Shown here piece after piece: positions 43,140-51,639 of a stretch of DNA of 64,000 nucleotides (positions are counted from its first letter, which is position 1; every line of letters starts with the position of its first letter). A program made the position numbers and the translations under genes. The stretch is from JACMLD01 sp044227095 (GTDB lineage Bacteria; Bacteroidota; Bacteroidia; Chitinophagales; Chitinophagaceae). Below the pieces are notes generated by a model, which was not told the DNA's origin, made no database searches, and saw only the letters and a list, made by a program, of their open reading frames with translations. The DNA lies in the NCBI GenBank assembly GCA_044227095.1, contig JBGAFV010000001.1:1426001-1490000 (forward strand), in the 5' to 3' direction.

Positions 43140-45125
43140 CGGTTCTATCCATGCTTCATTCTCTTTCAGCAAACCAATAAGTTCATCTACTGCAATTTCA
43201 CTGTCTACATTTCTTTTTACAACTTCTTTGCCTTTATACAATGTGATTTTTCCCGGTCCGCTGCCTACATAACCAAAATCTGCATCGGCCATTTCTCCGG
43301 GGCCATTTACTATACAACCCATAATAGCAATCTTAACACCTTTAAGGTGATTGGTAACAGCACGAATTTTTGCAGTGGTTTCCTGCAAATCAAACAAAGT
43401 TCTGCCGCAGCTTGGGCAACTAATGTATTCAGTTTTTGAAATGCGTGTGCGGGTAGCCTGTAAAATGGAAAACGAAGTATTATTAAGAAACTGGTGATTG
43501 CTTTTTGTTTCAAGATATGTGCGGCCACTAACTTTTGTATTCACCAGTTTTGAAGGATCATTTATCAGCCAGATACCATCGCCCATTCCGTCTAAAAACA
43601 AAGCACCGGCTTCTGCAGAAAAATGAATAAGTTGATCATCAATATTATCATCATAGCTTTCTACTGCAAGTATTACCGGGCATTTTATATCCTGGTTTAT
43701 TAGTTCCATTATATACCTGCGTACAGAAGGTATGGTATGTGCGTGAGAAGAATACAAGCACAACACTACTGAATCATCCTTTCTTATTTTTTGTAAAATT
43801 TCTTCTGCATCTGCACTATTGGTATCTACCGATACAAAATTTAAAACACCGGAACGTTCATTGTGCATGAGGTAAGATGCGCCCATGTACAATGGAAAGT
43901 ATTTAGTTTTGTCGGGAGCATTTTGCCATGCTTCAACATTGCAAATAACTTTTAGCGTTCCGGGCAAAGCAAAGTCCAGTATTTTATTGCCTGTATAAAT
44001 ATAATCGGCTGCGCCATCGCTAATGTTCCATTTGTCTGTGGCTTCATTATAAGAATAACCAACAGCTTGCAGATCTGCAGGTGTAATTGCAGAAGCCATC
44101 ATAAAATCTGCAATAACAACAGGCACATGTTTTCTTCCAATATTGCTTACTTCAAAACTTTCTTTTCTCTTGTATTCAAAAGGAGAATAAGGAATTTTAT
44201 TGACAGCAGGTATAGGTTTTTGGCTGGCTGTTTTCTTTTCCCGCTCTGCATAACGTTTAACTAGGTCTTTACAAACGGGTATTTCAAATTCAGGATCTTC
44301 GGTTAAGGATACCCGTATGGTATCTCCAATGCCATCTTCCAGCAAAGTGCCGATGCCGATAGCAGATTTAATTCTTCCGTCTTCACCATCGCCGGCTTCT
44401 GTAACACCAAGGTGGAGCGGATAGCAATTGCCAAATTCATTCTCCATAGTCTGCACTAGCAAGCGATAAGCCTGTACCATTACCTGCGGGTTGCTGCTCT
44501 TCATGCTAAGAATAATATTGTGATAGCTCTCGCTTCTTGCAATACGTAAAAATTCCATAGCACTTTCTACCATGCCATTGGCAGTATCGCCATAGCGGCT
44601 CATTATCCTGTCGCTTAGCGATCCATGGTTGGTGCCAATGCGCATAGCGGTACCATATTCTTTGCAGATTTTTACCAATGGTGTAAAACGTTCGCGGATG
44701 CGATCAATCTCCTCTGCATATTCCGCATCAGTATAATCTATTTGCTCAAACTTTTTCTTGTCTACATAGTTGCCAGGATTAACCCTTACTTTTTCTACAA
44801 TTCTTGCAGCTATCTCTGCAGCATTTGGTGTAAAGTGAATATCTGCAACAAGCGGCGTTGTATAACCTCTTTTGCGCAATTCATTTTTTATATTGAGTAG
44901 GTTTTCTGCTTCATTTTTACTGGGAGCGGTAATGCGCACCAGTTCTGCACCAGCTTCAATACAACGGATAGATTGTTCTACGGTAGCCATGGTATCCATG
45001 GTGTTGGTAGTTGTCATAGTTTGTATGCGAATGGGATTGAAATTGCCCAGCAACAGATCGCCGATGTTTACTTCCAGGGTTTTGAGCCGTTTGTATTCTG
45101 TAAGCGAAGGACAGTATAACTGCAT
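43137..45125 (-). CDS. ispG: 4-hydroxy-3-methylbut-2-en-1-yl diphosphate synthase, long form
   Basis: A 662-residue IspG. The N-terminal TIM barrel includes IRIQTMTTTNTMDT, VRITAPSKNEAENL and NPGNYVDKKKF; the C-terminal [4Fe-4S] domain has SCPSCGRTLFDLQ and GCIVNGPGEMADADFGYVG. Between them lies a large insert (about 275-560), the three-domain form found in Bacteroidota, Chlamydiae and plants, versus about 370 residues in E. coli. It catalyses the penultimate step of the MEP isoprenoid pathway. A 3'-end repeat follows its stop immediately. Confidence 0.96.
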   Translation of the reverse strand: MQLYCPSLTEYKRLKTLEVNIGDLLLGNFNPIRIQTMTTTNTMDTMATVEQSIRCIEAGAELVRITAPSKNEAENLLNIKNELRKRGYTTPLVADIHFTPNAAEIAARIVEKVRVNPGNYVDKKKFEQIDYTDAEYAEEIDRIRERFTPLVKICKEYGTAMRIGTNHGSLSDRIMSRYGDTANGMVESAMEFLRIARSESYHNIILSMKSSNPQVMVQAYRLLVQTMENEFGNCYPLHLGVTEAGDGEDGRIKSAIGIGTLLEDGIGDTIRVSLTEDPEFEIPVCKDLVKRYAEREKKTASQKPIPAVNKIPYSPFEYKRKESFEVSNIGRKHVPVVIADFMMASAITPADLQAVGYSYNEATDKWNISDGAADYIYTGNKILDFALPGTLKVICNVEAWQNAPDKTKYFPLYMGASYLMHNERSGVLNFVSVDTNSADAEEILQKIRKDDSVVLCLYSSHAHTIPSVRRYIMELINQDIKCPVILAVESYDDNIDDQLIHFSAEAGALFLDGMGDGIWLINDPSKLVNTKVSGRTYLETKSNHQFLNNTSFSILQATRTRISKTEYISCPSCGRTLFDLQETTAKIRAVTNHLKGVKIAIMGCIVNGPGEMADADFGYVGSGPGKITLYKGKEVVKRNVDSEIAVDELIGLLKENEAWIEP

Positions 45126-45157
45126 GATAAACTGAAATTTTTTAAAAATTGCAACTG

Positions 45158-45165
45158 CAAAAATA
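45158..45165 (-). promoter_or_regulatory. Candidate -7 box of ispG
   Basis: Minus strand TATTTTTG, exact consensus, 32 bases before the ATG at 45125. No TTG at the usual upstream distance. Confidence 0.45.
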
Positions 45166-45225
45166 CTAAACCTTTATGGCAGATGATTAATAAATCTGTG
45201 TGAAGGTTTTGAGGTGAAATGGGTT

Positions 45226-45667
45226 GATGTTTATTTGTAATCGCACAGGGCTTTGCCCTGCGCTTTATGTATGTCGCCCTTACGGCGCTTGTTATAATAG
45301 ATTGAAAAGTCCTGAAAGGCCGGTGTATGCTAGCGATGGGTGTAGCCCATTGCAATAAAAATGTTTTTAAAAAAAGACGGATGTTTTATTTATAATCGCA
45401 CAGGGCTTTGTCCTGTGCTTTATGTATGTCGCCCTTACGGGGCTTGTTATAATAGATTGAAGGGTTCTGAAAGGACCGTGTATGTTAGCGATGGGTGTAG
45501 CCCATCGCAATAAGAATTTTTTAAAAAAAGACGGATGTTTTATTTATAATCGCACAGGGCTTTACCCTGCGCTTTATGTATGTCGCCCTTGCAGGGCTTG
45601 TTATAAGGGATTGAAAAGTCCTGAAAGGACGGTGTATGTTAGCGATGGGTGTAGCCCATCGCAATAA
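45226..45667 (+). repeat. Triple tandem array of a 154-bp hairpin-rich repeat
   Basis: Three copies start near 45226, 45380 and 45534, spaced by 154 bp. Each holds four short hairpins in fixed order: CAGGGC-TTTG-CCCTG, GCCC-TTAC-GGGGC, GTCCTGAAAGGAC and CGATGGG-TGTA-GCCCATCG. Copies differ by point changes that often keep pairing (for example CAGGGC...GTCCTG in copy 2). A 186-base open frame inside is not a gene. It lies in a 690-bp intergenic region between divergent genes. No transposase is adjacent. Confidence 0.9.
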
Positions 45668-45704
45668 CGTATGCCAATTGAAACCTGCGGATCTATATTG
45701 ATAT

Positions 45705-45750
45705 GCAGATGAACGGAATGCGACGCAACGATGATGCCACGAAAACTAAT
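45705..45750 (+). repeat. Remnant of dispersed repeat, second copy (GAACGGA...CGACGCAAC)
   Basis: Resembles the minus-strand stretch at 11905-11950. Follows the triple array directly. Confidence 0.35.
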
Positions 45751-45816
45751 GCTGGTACCAATATTGGGCACATTAACCATTCTATGTTTATTCTCCAGAA
45801 TCGTTAATTTTATTTT

Positions 45817-48009
45817 ATGAAAATAGCAATCCTTCTTTTTTTATTTCCTCTTCAATTGCTGGCACAGCCATTTACTTCTTCTGAGATTAACCGGTGGGAA
45901 GCACAGGCTAAGCATGTAACCATCATTCGTGATAACTGGGGCATACCGCATATTTATGGTAAAACGGATGCTGATGCAGTTTTTGGGTTGTTGTATGCAC
46001 AGTGTGAAGATGATTTTAAAAGAGTGGAGATGAATTATATTGAGAAACTGGGGCGTATGGCCGAAGTAAAAGGTGAGTCAGTTTTGTACGATGATCTTTT
46101 AATCCGGCTGGTAATAGATTCTGCAGCTGCAATGCAAGACTATAAAAAAAGCCCACTTTGGCTTCAGCAGTTAATGAATGCTTTTGCAGACGGCATCAAT
46201 TATTACTTGTATAAACATCCCGGAGTGAAACCTGCATTGCTGCAGCGGTTTCAGCCATGGTACCCGCTGCTATGGACAGATGGAAGTATTGGCGCTATAA
46301 ATACAGCAGGTGTAGATGAAAATGAATTGAAAAGTTTTTATACCGGTGGCAATGCAATAGCATACAACAAAACAAGGAAAGATGAAGAAGAAGATCCTAC
46401 CGGTTCTAACGGTTTTGCATTTGCACCTTCTATAACGGCGTCTCACAATGCTATTTTATACATTAACCCGCATGTAACTTTTTATTTTAGACCTGAAGTA
46501 CAAATGGCAAGCGAGGAAGGATTGAATGTATATGGCGCAGTTACCTGGGGCCAGTTTTTTATATACCAGGGTTTTAATGAACACTGTGGCTGGATGCATA
46601 CTTCAAGCGCCGTTGATATAGCAGACCTTTATGCAGAAAAGATAACAAAGAAAGGAGGCAAACTGTTTTACGAATACAATCACCTGCAAAAGCCCGTAAT
46701 ACAAAAGCAAATAACAATTGGGTATAAAACAAATGCAGCAATGCAATCCACTAAAATAAATGCATTGTTTACAGCGCATGGCCCTCTTATGGCTAAACGA
46801 AACAATCAATGGCTTAGTGTAAAGGCAAACAACAGATCAATAAATGGGTTGATACAAAGCTGGCAACGTACAAAAACAAAAAGTTTTGCTGATTACAAAA
46901 AGGTGATGGGCTTGCTGGCCAATACATCAAACAATACAGTGTATGCAGATGCAGAAGGAAATATTGCTTACTGGCACGGCAATTTTATTCCAAAGCGGGA
47001 TACAAAATTTGATTGGTCTAAACCTGTTGATGGAACAACTACCGCAACAGAATGGAAAGGATTACATACCATAGATGAGAGTGTGCATTTGTATAACCCG
47101 CCTAATGGTTGGTTGCAGAATTGCAATTCTACTCCGTTTACAGTTGCGGGTAGCAATAGCCCCAAAAGAGAAAACTATCCTGCATATATGGCACCAGACG
47201 GAGAAAATTTCAGGGGCGTAAATGCAGTGCGGGTACTGGGCAAAGAAAAAGCATACACATTGGATAAAGTAATTGCTGCGGGTTATGATACCTATTTATC
47301 AGCCTTTGAAAAAATTATTCCTGCTTTGGTGAACGCTTTTGAAAAAAATGTTCCTAAGACCGATTCACAATATTCCCAGTTGTCTGAACCCGTTATGTGG
47401 TTAAGGAATTGGGATTTTAGTTGCGGAGAAAATTCTGTTGCTACCACACTTGCAGTAGAATGGGGACAAAAGCTATTGCCAAAAATGATAGAATACGCTA
47501 ATGAAGATCAATATGCTAATAATGACTGGACGCTACGGACAGAAAAATTTATAGCCAACGCAAAGCCGTTAGATTATATAAATCCGCTTGATGATGTTGT
47601 AAAACAATTGCAGCATAAATTTGGCACATGGCAGGTAAGCTGGGGTTTTCTTAATCGTTACCAGAGAGCTTCATCAGACATAGATCAAAAGTATGATGAT
47701 GAAAAAGAAAGTATACCCGTGGGTTTTACTTCTTCTCAATGGGGCATGTTGCCTTCTTATACTTCTCGTTATTACCCTGGAACTAAAAAAAGGTATGGGC
47801 TTAATGGCAATAGTTTTATTTGTGCAGTGGAGTTTGGTAAAAAGATTACTGCCAAATCCTTGCTGGCCGGTGGCGAAAGTGGAGATCCTGGCTCAAAACA
47901 TTTTAATGACCAGATGCTGATGTATTCTAAAGGACAATTTAAAGATGTATTGTTTTATAAAGAAGATGTAGTGAAACACGCAGAGAAAACTTATCATCCG
48001 GGGGAATAA
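45817..48009 (+). CDS. Exported penicillin acylase-family N-terminal hydrolase
   Basis: A 730-residue precursor with a signal peptide (about 1-16, LLAQ). VTIIRDNWGIPHIYGKTDADAVFGLLYAQCEDDF is the classic start of the alpha chain. The nucleophile after self-cleavage should be Ser197 in DPTGSNGFAFAPS, giving an alpha chain of about 180 and a beta chain of about 534 residues. In the beta chain INPHVTFYF and VYADAEGNIAYWHGNF (Asn) fit the family. Substrates in the family include penicillins, cephalosporins and acyl-homoserine lactones; which applies cannot be seen. Single gene. Confidence 0.92.
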   Translation: MKIAILLFLFPLQLLAQPFTSSEINRWEAQAKHVTIIRDNWGIPHIYGKTDADAVFGLLYAQCEDDFKRVEMNYIEKLGRMAEVKGESVLYDDLLIRLVIDSAAAMQDYKKSPLWLQQLMNAFADGINYYLYKHPGVKPALLQRFQPWYPLLWTDGSIGAINTAGVDENELKSFYTGGNAIAYNKTRKDEEEDPTGSNGFAFAPSITASHNAILYINPHVTFYFRPEVQMASEEGLNVYGAVTWGQFFIYQGFNEHCGWMHTSSAVDIADLYAEKITKKGGKLFYEYNHLQKPVIQKQITIGYKTNAAMQSTKINALFTAHGPLMAKRNNQWLSVKANNRSINGLIQSWQRTKTKSFADYKKVMGLLANTSNNTVYADAEGNIAYWHGNFIPKRDTKFDWSKPVDGTTTATEWKGLHTIDESVHLYNPPNGWLQNCNSTPFTVAGSNSPKRENYPAYMAPDGENFRGVNAVRVLGKEKAYTLDKVIAAGYDTYLSAFEKIIPALVNAFEKNVPKTDSQYSQLSEPVMWLRNWDFSCGENSVATTLAVEWGQKLLPKMIEYANEDQYANNDWTLRTEKFIANAKPLDYINPLDDVVKQLQHKFGTWQVSWGFLNRYQRASSDIDQKYDDEKESIPVGFTSSQWGMLPSYTSRYYPGTKKRYGLNGNSFICAVEFGKKITAKSLLAGGESGDPGSKHFNDQMLMYSKGQFKDVLFYKEDVVKHAEKTYHPGE

Positions 48010-48136
48010 TTGGTATCATTTAAGGGAGTAGGAATTGGGAATTTGTAATTGGGCTTTCTGTGTAAAGAGGCAATATTATATTAAAATCACTTTGCAATAA
48101 CCTAATTCGTATATTAGGGTTCTTTAAATAAAATGT

Positions 48137-48961
48137 ATGAAACGAATATTCTTTACTACGGCATTGCTCTTCTTAATATTTACAGTTATGGCCCAAACCA
48201 GTATTGGCGTTCAGTTGTACAGCTTCCGCAACCAGTTTAAAACCGATGTGCCAGGTACATTGGAAAAAATAAGTGCAATGGGTATAAGGCAGATTGAAGG
48301 CGGAGGAACTTATGGCCTGCCGATGGATGAATTTAAAAAGATGCTGGCAAAGAATAAACTGGTTACTATAAGTGTGGGTGCAGATTTTAAACAGCTGGAC
48401 TCAAATGTTCAATCTGTAGTTAGCAACGCAAAAGCATTTGGTGCAAAGTATGTAATGTGTGCATGGGTGCCCCATAATGGTGCTTTTACAATTGATGATG
48501 CCAACAAGGCAATTGAAGTTTTTAACAGGGCCGGAAAAGTACTGAAAGAAAACGGCATAACTTTTTGTTACCACGCACATGGTTATGAGTTTGGACCTTA
48601 TAAAAGCGGAACCATGTTTGATTATATGGCAAGCAAGATGAACCCTGCTTATGCCAATTTTGAAATGGATGTGTTTTGGGTAAAGCATCCTGGCCAGGAA
48701 CCTGTAGCGTTGTTAAAAAAATATCCCGGGCGTTTTCCGTTGATGCATTTAAAAGATCGCAAACCAGGCACACCCGGCAACCAGGAAGGCCATGCACCAG
48801 ATGAAACCAATGTAGTGCTTGGCGCAGGCGATGTTGGGATTGCAGAAATTATGAAGGTTGCAAAAAAATACGGCGTGAAATATTATTTTATTGAAGATGA
48901 ATCGCCAGTGTCTATGGAACAAGTGCCACAGAGCTTAAAATTTTTGAAGGGGTTGAAATAA
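48137..48961 (+). CDS. Exported sugar phosphate isomerase/epimerase-type TIM barrel
   Basis: A 274-residue protein with a signal peptide (ending FTVMAQ) and an AP-endonuclease/xylose-isomerase-like TIM barrel: GVQLYSFRNQF, MGIRQIEGGGTYG, FCYHAHGYEFGP (metal His), NFEMDVFWVKHPGQ, FPLMHLKDRKPG and YYFIEDE. Metal-binding Glu/Asp/His are present. Bacteroidota export many such proteins for sugar catabolism in the periplasm; the substrate is unknown. Alone on the plus strand, convergent with the small gene at 48992. Confidence 0.85.
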   Translation: MKRIFFTTALLFLIFTVMAQTSIGVQLYSFRNQFKTDVPGTLEKISAMGIRQIEGGGTYGLPMDEFKKMLAKNKLVTISVGADFKQLDSNVQSVVSNAKAFGAKYVMCAWVPHNGAFTIDDANKAIEVFNRAGKVLKENGITFCYHAHGYEFGPYKSGTMFDYMASKMNPAYANFEMDVFWVKHPGQEPVALLKKYPGRFPLMHLKDRKPGTPGNQEGHAPDETNVVLGAGDVGIAEIMKVAKKYGVKYYFIEDESPVSMEQVPQSLKFLKGLK

Positions 48962-48991
48962 GAGTGAAAAAAATAAAATAATTGAAGTAAA

Positions 48992-49153
48992 TTATAAATC
49001 TTTTGCAGGAATCTTTTTAATATTCCCTTTTTTATCGGCAATAACCATGTAAGAATTTTTAGCTTTGGTTTCTGCAATAACACCTTGAATTGCTTTATCT
49101 AAAGCAACTTGTATTTTAGCACTTAGGTCTTCTACTTTTTTCTTACTACCCAT
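48992..49153 (-). CDS. Small basic 53-residue protein
   Basis: An ATG at 49153 opens a 53-residue frame ending TAA. The peptide starts MGSKKKVEDLSAKIQVALDK, continues with a likely amphipathic helix up to residue 30, then SYMVIADKKGNIKKIPAKDL. It is too short for most gene finders but the frame is compact, Lys-rich and codon use is like the neighbours. It starts 23 bp after the E1 stop codon on the same strand, so it ends that operon. Function unknown; no partner is evident. Confidence 0.6.
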   Translation of the reverse strand: MGSKKKVEDLSAKIQVALDKAIQGVIAETKAKNSYMVIADKKGNIKKIPAKDL

Positions 49154-49176
49154 TACTGATTATTACTTTTGCGGGA

Positions 49177-51255
49177 CTAATAATTAATAAGCTTCTGCAC
49201 CATTTCACCCAATCTTGCATTGGCCATAAAATTTTTTTCCAGTTCTGTATTAAAGGGAATAGGGGTGTCTAAAGAAGCGCAGCGCATTACTGGGGCATCG
49301 AGATGCGCAAAGCAATTTTCATTTATCCATGCGCTTAATTCTGCGCCAATGCCGCCAGTTAATGTGTCTTCGTGCAATAAAAGTACTTTACCTGTTTTTG
49401 TTGCGGTAGATTTTATTGCATCATAATCCAATGGCAAAAGAGTGCGGAGATCCAAAATTTCTATGCTGATGTCTTTATGTTTGGCAGCATAATCAACTGC
49501 CCAATGAACGCCGGAGCCATAGGTGATAATAGAAATATCTTCACCTTGCTGTACAAGTTTTGCTTTGCCAATTTCTATTTCATAATAATCTTCGGGCACC
49601 TGGCCACTAACACTACGATATAAGCCCTTGTGTTCAAAAAACAAAACAGGATTAGGATCGTTAATGGCAGCAATCAACAATCCTTTTGCATCATAAGAAG
49701 AAGACGGATATACCACTTTTAAACCGGGCGTATGTACAAACCACGCTTCATTGCTTTGTGAATGAAAAGGGCCTGCACCCATGCCACCACCTGTTGGCAT
49801 TCTTATAACCACATCTGCATTTTGCGCCCAGCGATAATGAATTTTAGCAAGGTTGTTTACTATCTGGTTAAACCCTACGGTTACAAAATCTGCAAACTGC
49901 ATTTCCATCATACTCTTATAACCTTCTAAGCTAAGACCAAGCGCTGCGCCTACAATAGCGCTTTCGCATAGCGGTGTATTTCTTACACGATTTTTTCCAA
50001 ATTCTTCAACAAACCCTTCAGTAATTTTAAATGCACCGCCATATTCAGCAATATCCTGTCCCATAAGAACAAGGTTGCTGTGCTGCTTCATAGATTGATG
50101 CAGCCCTTGTTTAATAGCATCTATAAATCTTAAGTCTGTTGTTTTGCTTTGTTCATCGTGAAGAGTGTTGCGTGATGCAGGAGCGGGAAAACGTCTAGGT
50201 TTGGATGACTCACGATTGTTGTCTGTCGTCTCAGGTTTCACGTCTGCAGTTTCACGCCTCACGTCAAACGTCTCACGTTTAGCATATACATCATTAATTT
50301 CTTCTTCTGTGTCTGCTATCATTATTGCTGCATCAAAACCAGTTTTTAATTCTTCTTCTATATGGTTTTTAATTTCTTCTTTTATTGCTATTGCATCGTT
50401 GGCGGTAATTACCTGTTGAAGTATGAGAAACAATTCAAAATTTTTAATAGAATCGTTTAGTTCCCAGCGGGTAAATAATTCTTTAGGAACATATTTTGTG
50501 CCGCTGGCTTCTTCATGCCCACGCATGCGAAATGTCATGCATTCTACCAGGTAAGGTTTCTGGTTATTAATGCAATATTCCCTTACACCTTTAATGGTAT
50601 CGTATACTTCTAAAATGTTATTACCGTCTATAGTAACGCCTTCCATTCCGTAGCCTTTGGCCTTATCTGCAAGTGTTGCGCAGCGGTATTGTTCGTTTAC
50701 AGGAGTGCTTAAACCATACCCGTTGTTTTCAATTAAAAATATTACGGGCAGATCCCATACTGCGGCAGTATTCAATGCTTCATGAAAATCGCCTTCACTT
50801 GTTCCTCCATCTCCGGTAAATGCCAGTGAAACTTTTTTTTCGTTTTTTAGTTTATGCGCAAGTGCTACGCCGTCTGCAATGGCCAGTTGCGGGCCAAGGT
50901 GAGAAATCATTCCGCAGATATGATGTTCTTTCGAACCAAAATGAAAACTTCTTTCGCGGCCCTTGCTGTACCCCTCTTTGCTACCCTGCCATTGCATAAA
51001 CAATTTGTGGAGCGGCATGTTGCGTGTGGTAAATACGCCCAGGTTGCGGTGCAGTGGCATCAGCCATTCATCCTGCTGCATTGCTAAAGTAGCGCCTACT
51101 GCAATGGCTTCCTGTCCTATTCCGCTAAACCATTTGGAAATTTTTCCCTGCCGCAACAACACCAGCATCTTTTCTTCTATCATTCTTGGCAGCAGAATGC
51201 TTTTATAAAAATGAAGCAGCTGATCTGCAGGAATATTTTTTCTTTCAAAATGCAT
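49177..51255 (-). CDS. Fused E1 alpha-beta subunit of a branched-chain or related 2-oxoacid dehydrogenase
   Basis: A 692-residue thiamine-diphosphate enzyme with both E1 subunits in one chain. Alpha part (about 1-315): GQEAIAVGATLAM, HRNLGVF, SFHFGSKEHHICGMISHLGPQLAIADGVALA and the ThDP motif GDGGTSEGDFHEALNTA...ENNGYGLS. Beta part (about 372-690): LVLMGQDIAEYGGAFKITEGF, NTPLCESAIVGAALG, MPTGGGMGAGPFHSQSNEAW, EDTLTGGIGAELSAWI. Histidine pattern and wording favour branched-chain 2-oxoacid over pyruvate. The linker (about 325-356) is encoded by repetitive DNA. E2 and E3 are not here. It starts five bases after the holin-like gene. Confidence 0.92.
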   Translation of the reverse strand: MHFERKNIPADQLLHFYKSILLPRMIEEKMLVLLRQGKISKWFSGIGQEAIAVGATLAMQQDEWLMPLHRNLGVFTTRNMPLHKLFMQWQGSKEGYSKGRERSFHFGSKEHHICGMISHLGPQLAIADGVALAHKLKNEKKVSLAFTGDGGTSEGDFHEALNTAAVWDLPVIFLIENNGYGLSTPVNEQYRCATLADKAKGYGMEGVTIDGNNILEVYDTIKGVREYCINNQKPYLVECMTFRMRGHEEASGTKYVPKELFTRWELNDSIKNFELFLILQQVITANDAIAIKEEIKNHIEEELKTGFDAAIMIADTEEEINDVYAKRETFDVRRETADVKPETTDNNRESSKPRRFPAPASRNTLHDEQSKTTDLRFIDAIKQGLHQSMKQHSNLVLMGQDIAEYGGAFKITEGFVEEFGKNRVRNTPLCESAIVGAALGLSLEGYKSMMEMQFADFVTVGFNQIVNNLAKIHYRWAQNADVVIRMPTGGGMGAGPFHSQSNEAWFVHTPGLKVVYPSSSYDAKGLLIAAINDPNPVLFFEHKGLYRSVSGQVPEDYYEIEIGKAKLVQQGEDISIITYGSGVHWAVDYAAKHKDISIEILDLRTLLPLDYDAIKSTATKTGKVLLLHEDTLTGGIGAELSAWINENCFAHLDAPVMRCASLDTPIPFNTELEKNFMANARLGEMVQKLINY
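50189..50283 (-). repeat. Repeat DNA encoding the linker of the fused E1
   Basis: On the minus strand the words GTGAGACGTTTGACGTGAGG, CGTGAAACTGCAGACGTGAA and CCTGAGACGACAGAC repeat the theme (G)ACGTGA(G/A)AC. It is in frame and yields R-E-T-x-D-V repeats (RETFDVRRETADVKPETTDN). Such intergenic repeats are common in Bacteroidota; here one has been accommodated in a coding sequence. Confidence 0.6.
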
Positions 51256-51260
51256 ATGCG

Positions 51261-51620
51261 TTATTGCTTCTTCTTATAATCTGGTTCAATAATTACTTCT
51301 AGTATATAAGTAAAGAATGAAAGTACGAGGCTGAACAACAGTGCCCACCCAAAAGAATTTACATGAAAGCCTGTAACAAGTTTGCTTGCAAGCAGAATAA
51401 TAATGGCATTAACCACAAAAAGAAAAAGGCCAAGGGTAAGAATTGTAACGGGCAGTGTTAATAATATCAGTATAGGTTTTACAAAATAATTGAGTAATGA
51501 TAGTACCAATGCTACCATCAATGCTGTAGTAAACCTGTTAACCGATACGCCGGGTAAAAAATATGAACTCAATACTACTGCGGCTGCAATAATAAGCGTC
51601 TTTATGAGAAAGTCTTTCAT
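51261..51620 (-). CDS. Phage-holin-4_2-like small membrane protein
   Basis: A 119-residue protein of four hydrophobic helices. VLSSYFLPGVSVNRFTTALMVALVLSLLNYFVKPILILLTLPVTILTLGLFLFVVNAIIILLA is characteristic of the PF04020 family, named holin but widespread in chromosomes with no phage nearby; role unknown. It lies 19 bp after the second M16 peptidase and five bases before the fused E1, so it is part of a run of five genes in one direction. Confidence 0.9.
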   Translation of the reverse strand: MKDFLIKTLIIAAAVVLSSYFLPGVSVNRFTTALMVALVLSLLNYFVKPILILLTLPVTILTLGLFLFVVNAIIILLASKLVTGFHVNSFGWALLFSLVLSFFTYILEVIIEPDYKKKQ

Positions 51621-51639
51621 AACTTCCGTATTAGTGGCA

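Noticed and set aside
45482..45667. Open frame inside the triple repeat array
   Set aside because: It is an accident of the repeated DNA: it crosses hairpins, has no conserved-looking sequence and the other copies do not keep the frame.
45226..45667. Possible CRISPR array
   Set aside because: Units are 154 bp and similar along their whole length; there are no unique spacers and no cas genes.
51261..51620. Phage remnant suggested by the holin-like protein
   Set aside because: This family is widespread in bacterial chromosomes and no other phage-type gene is nearby.
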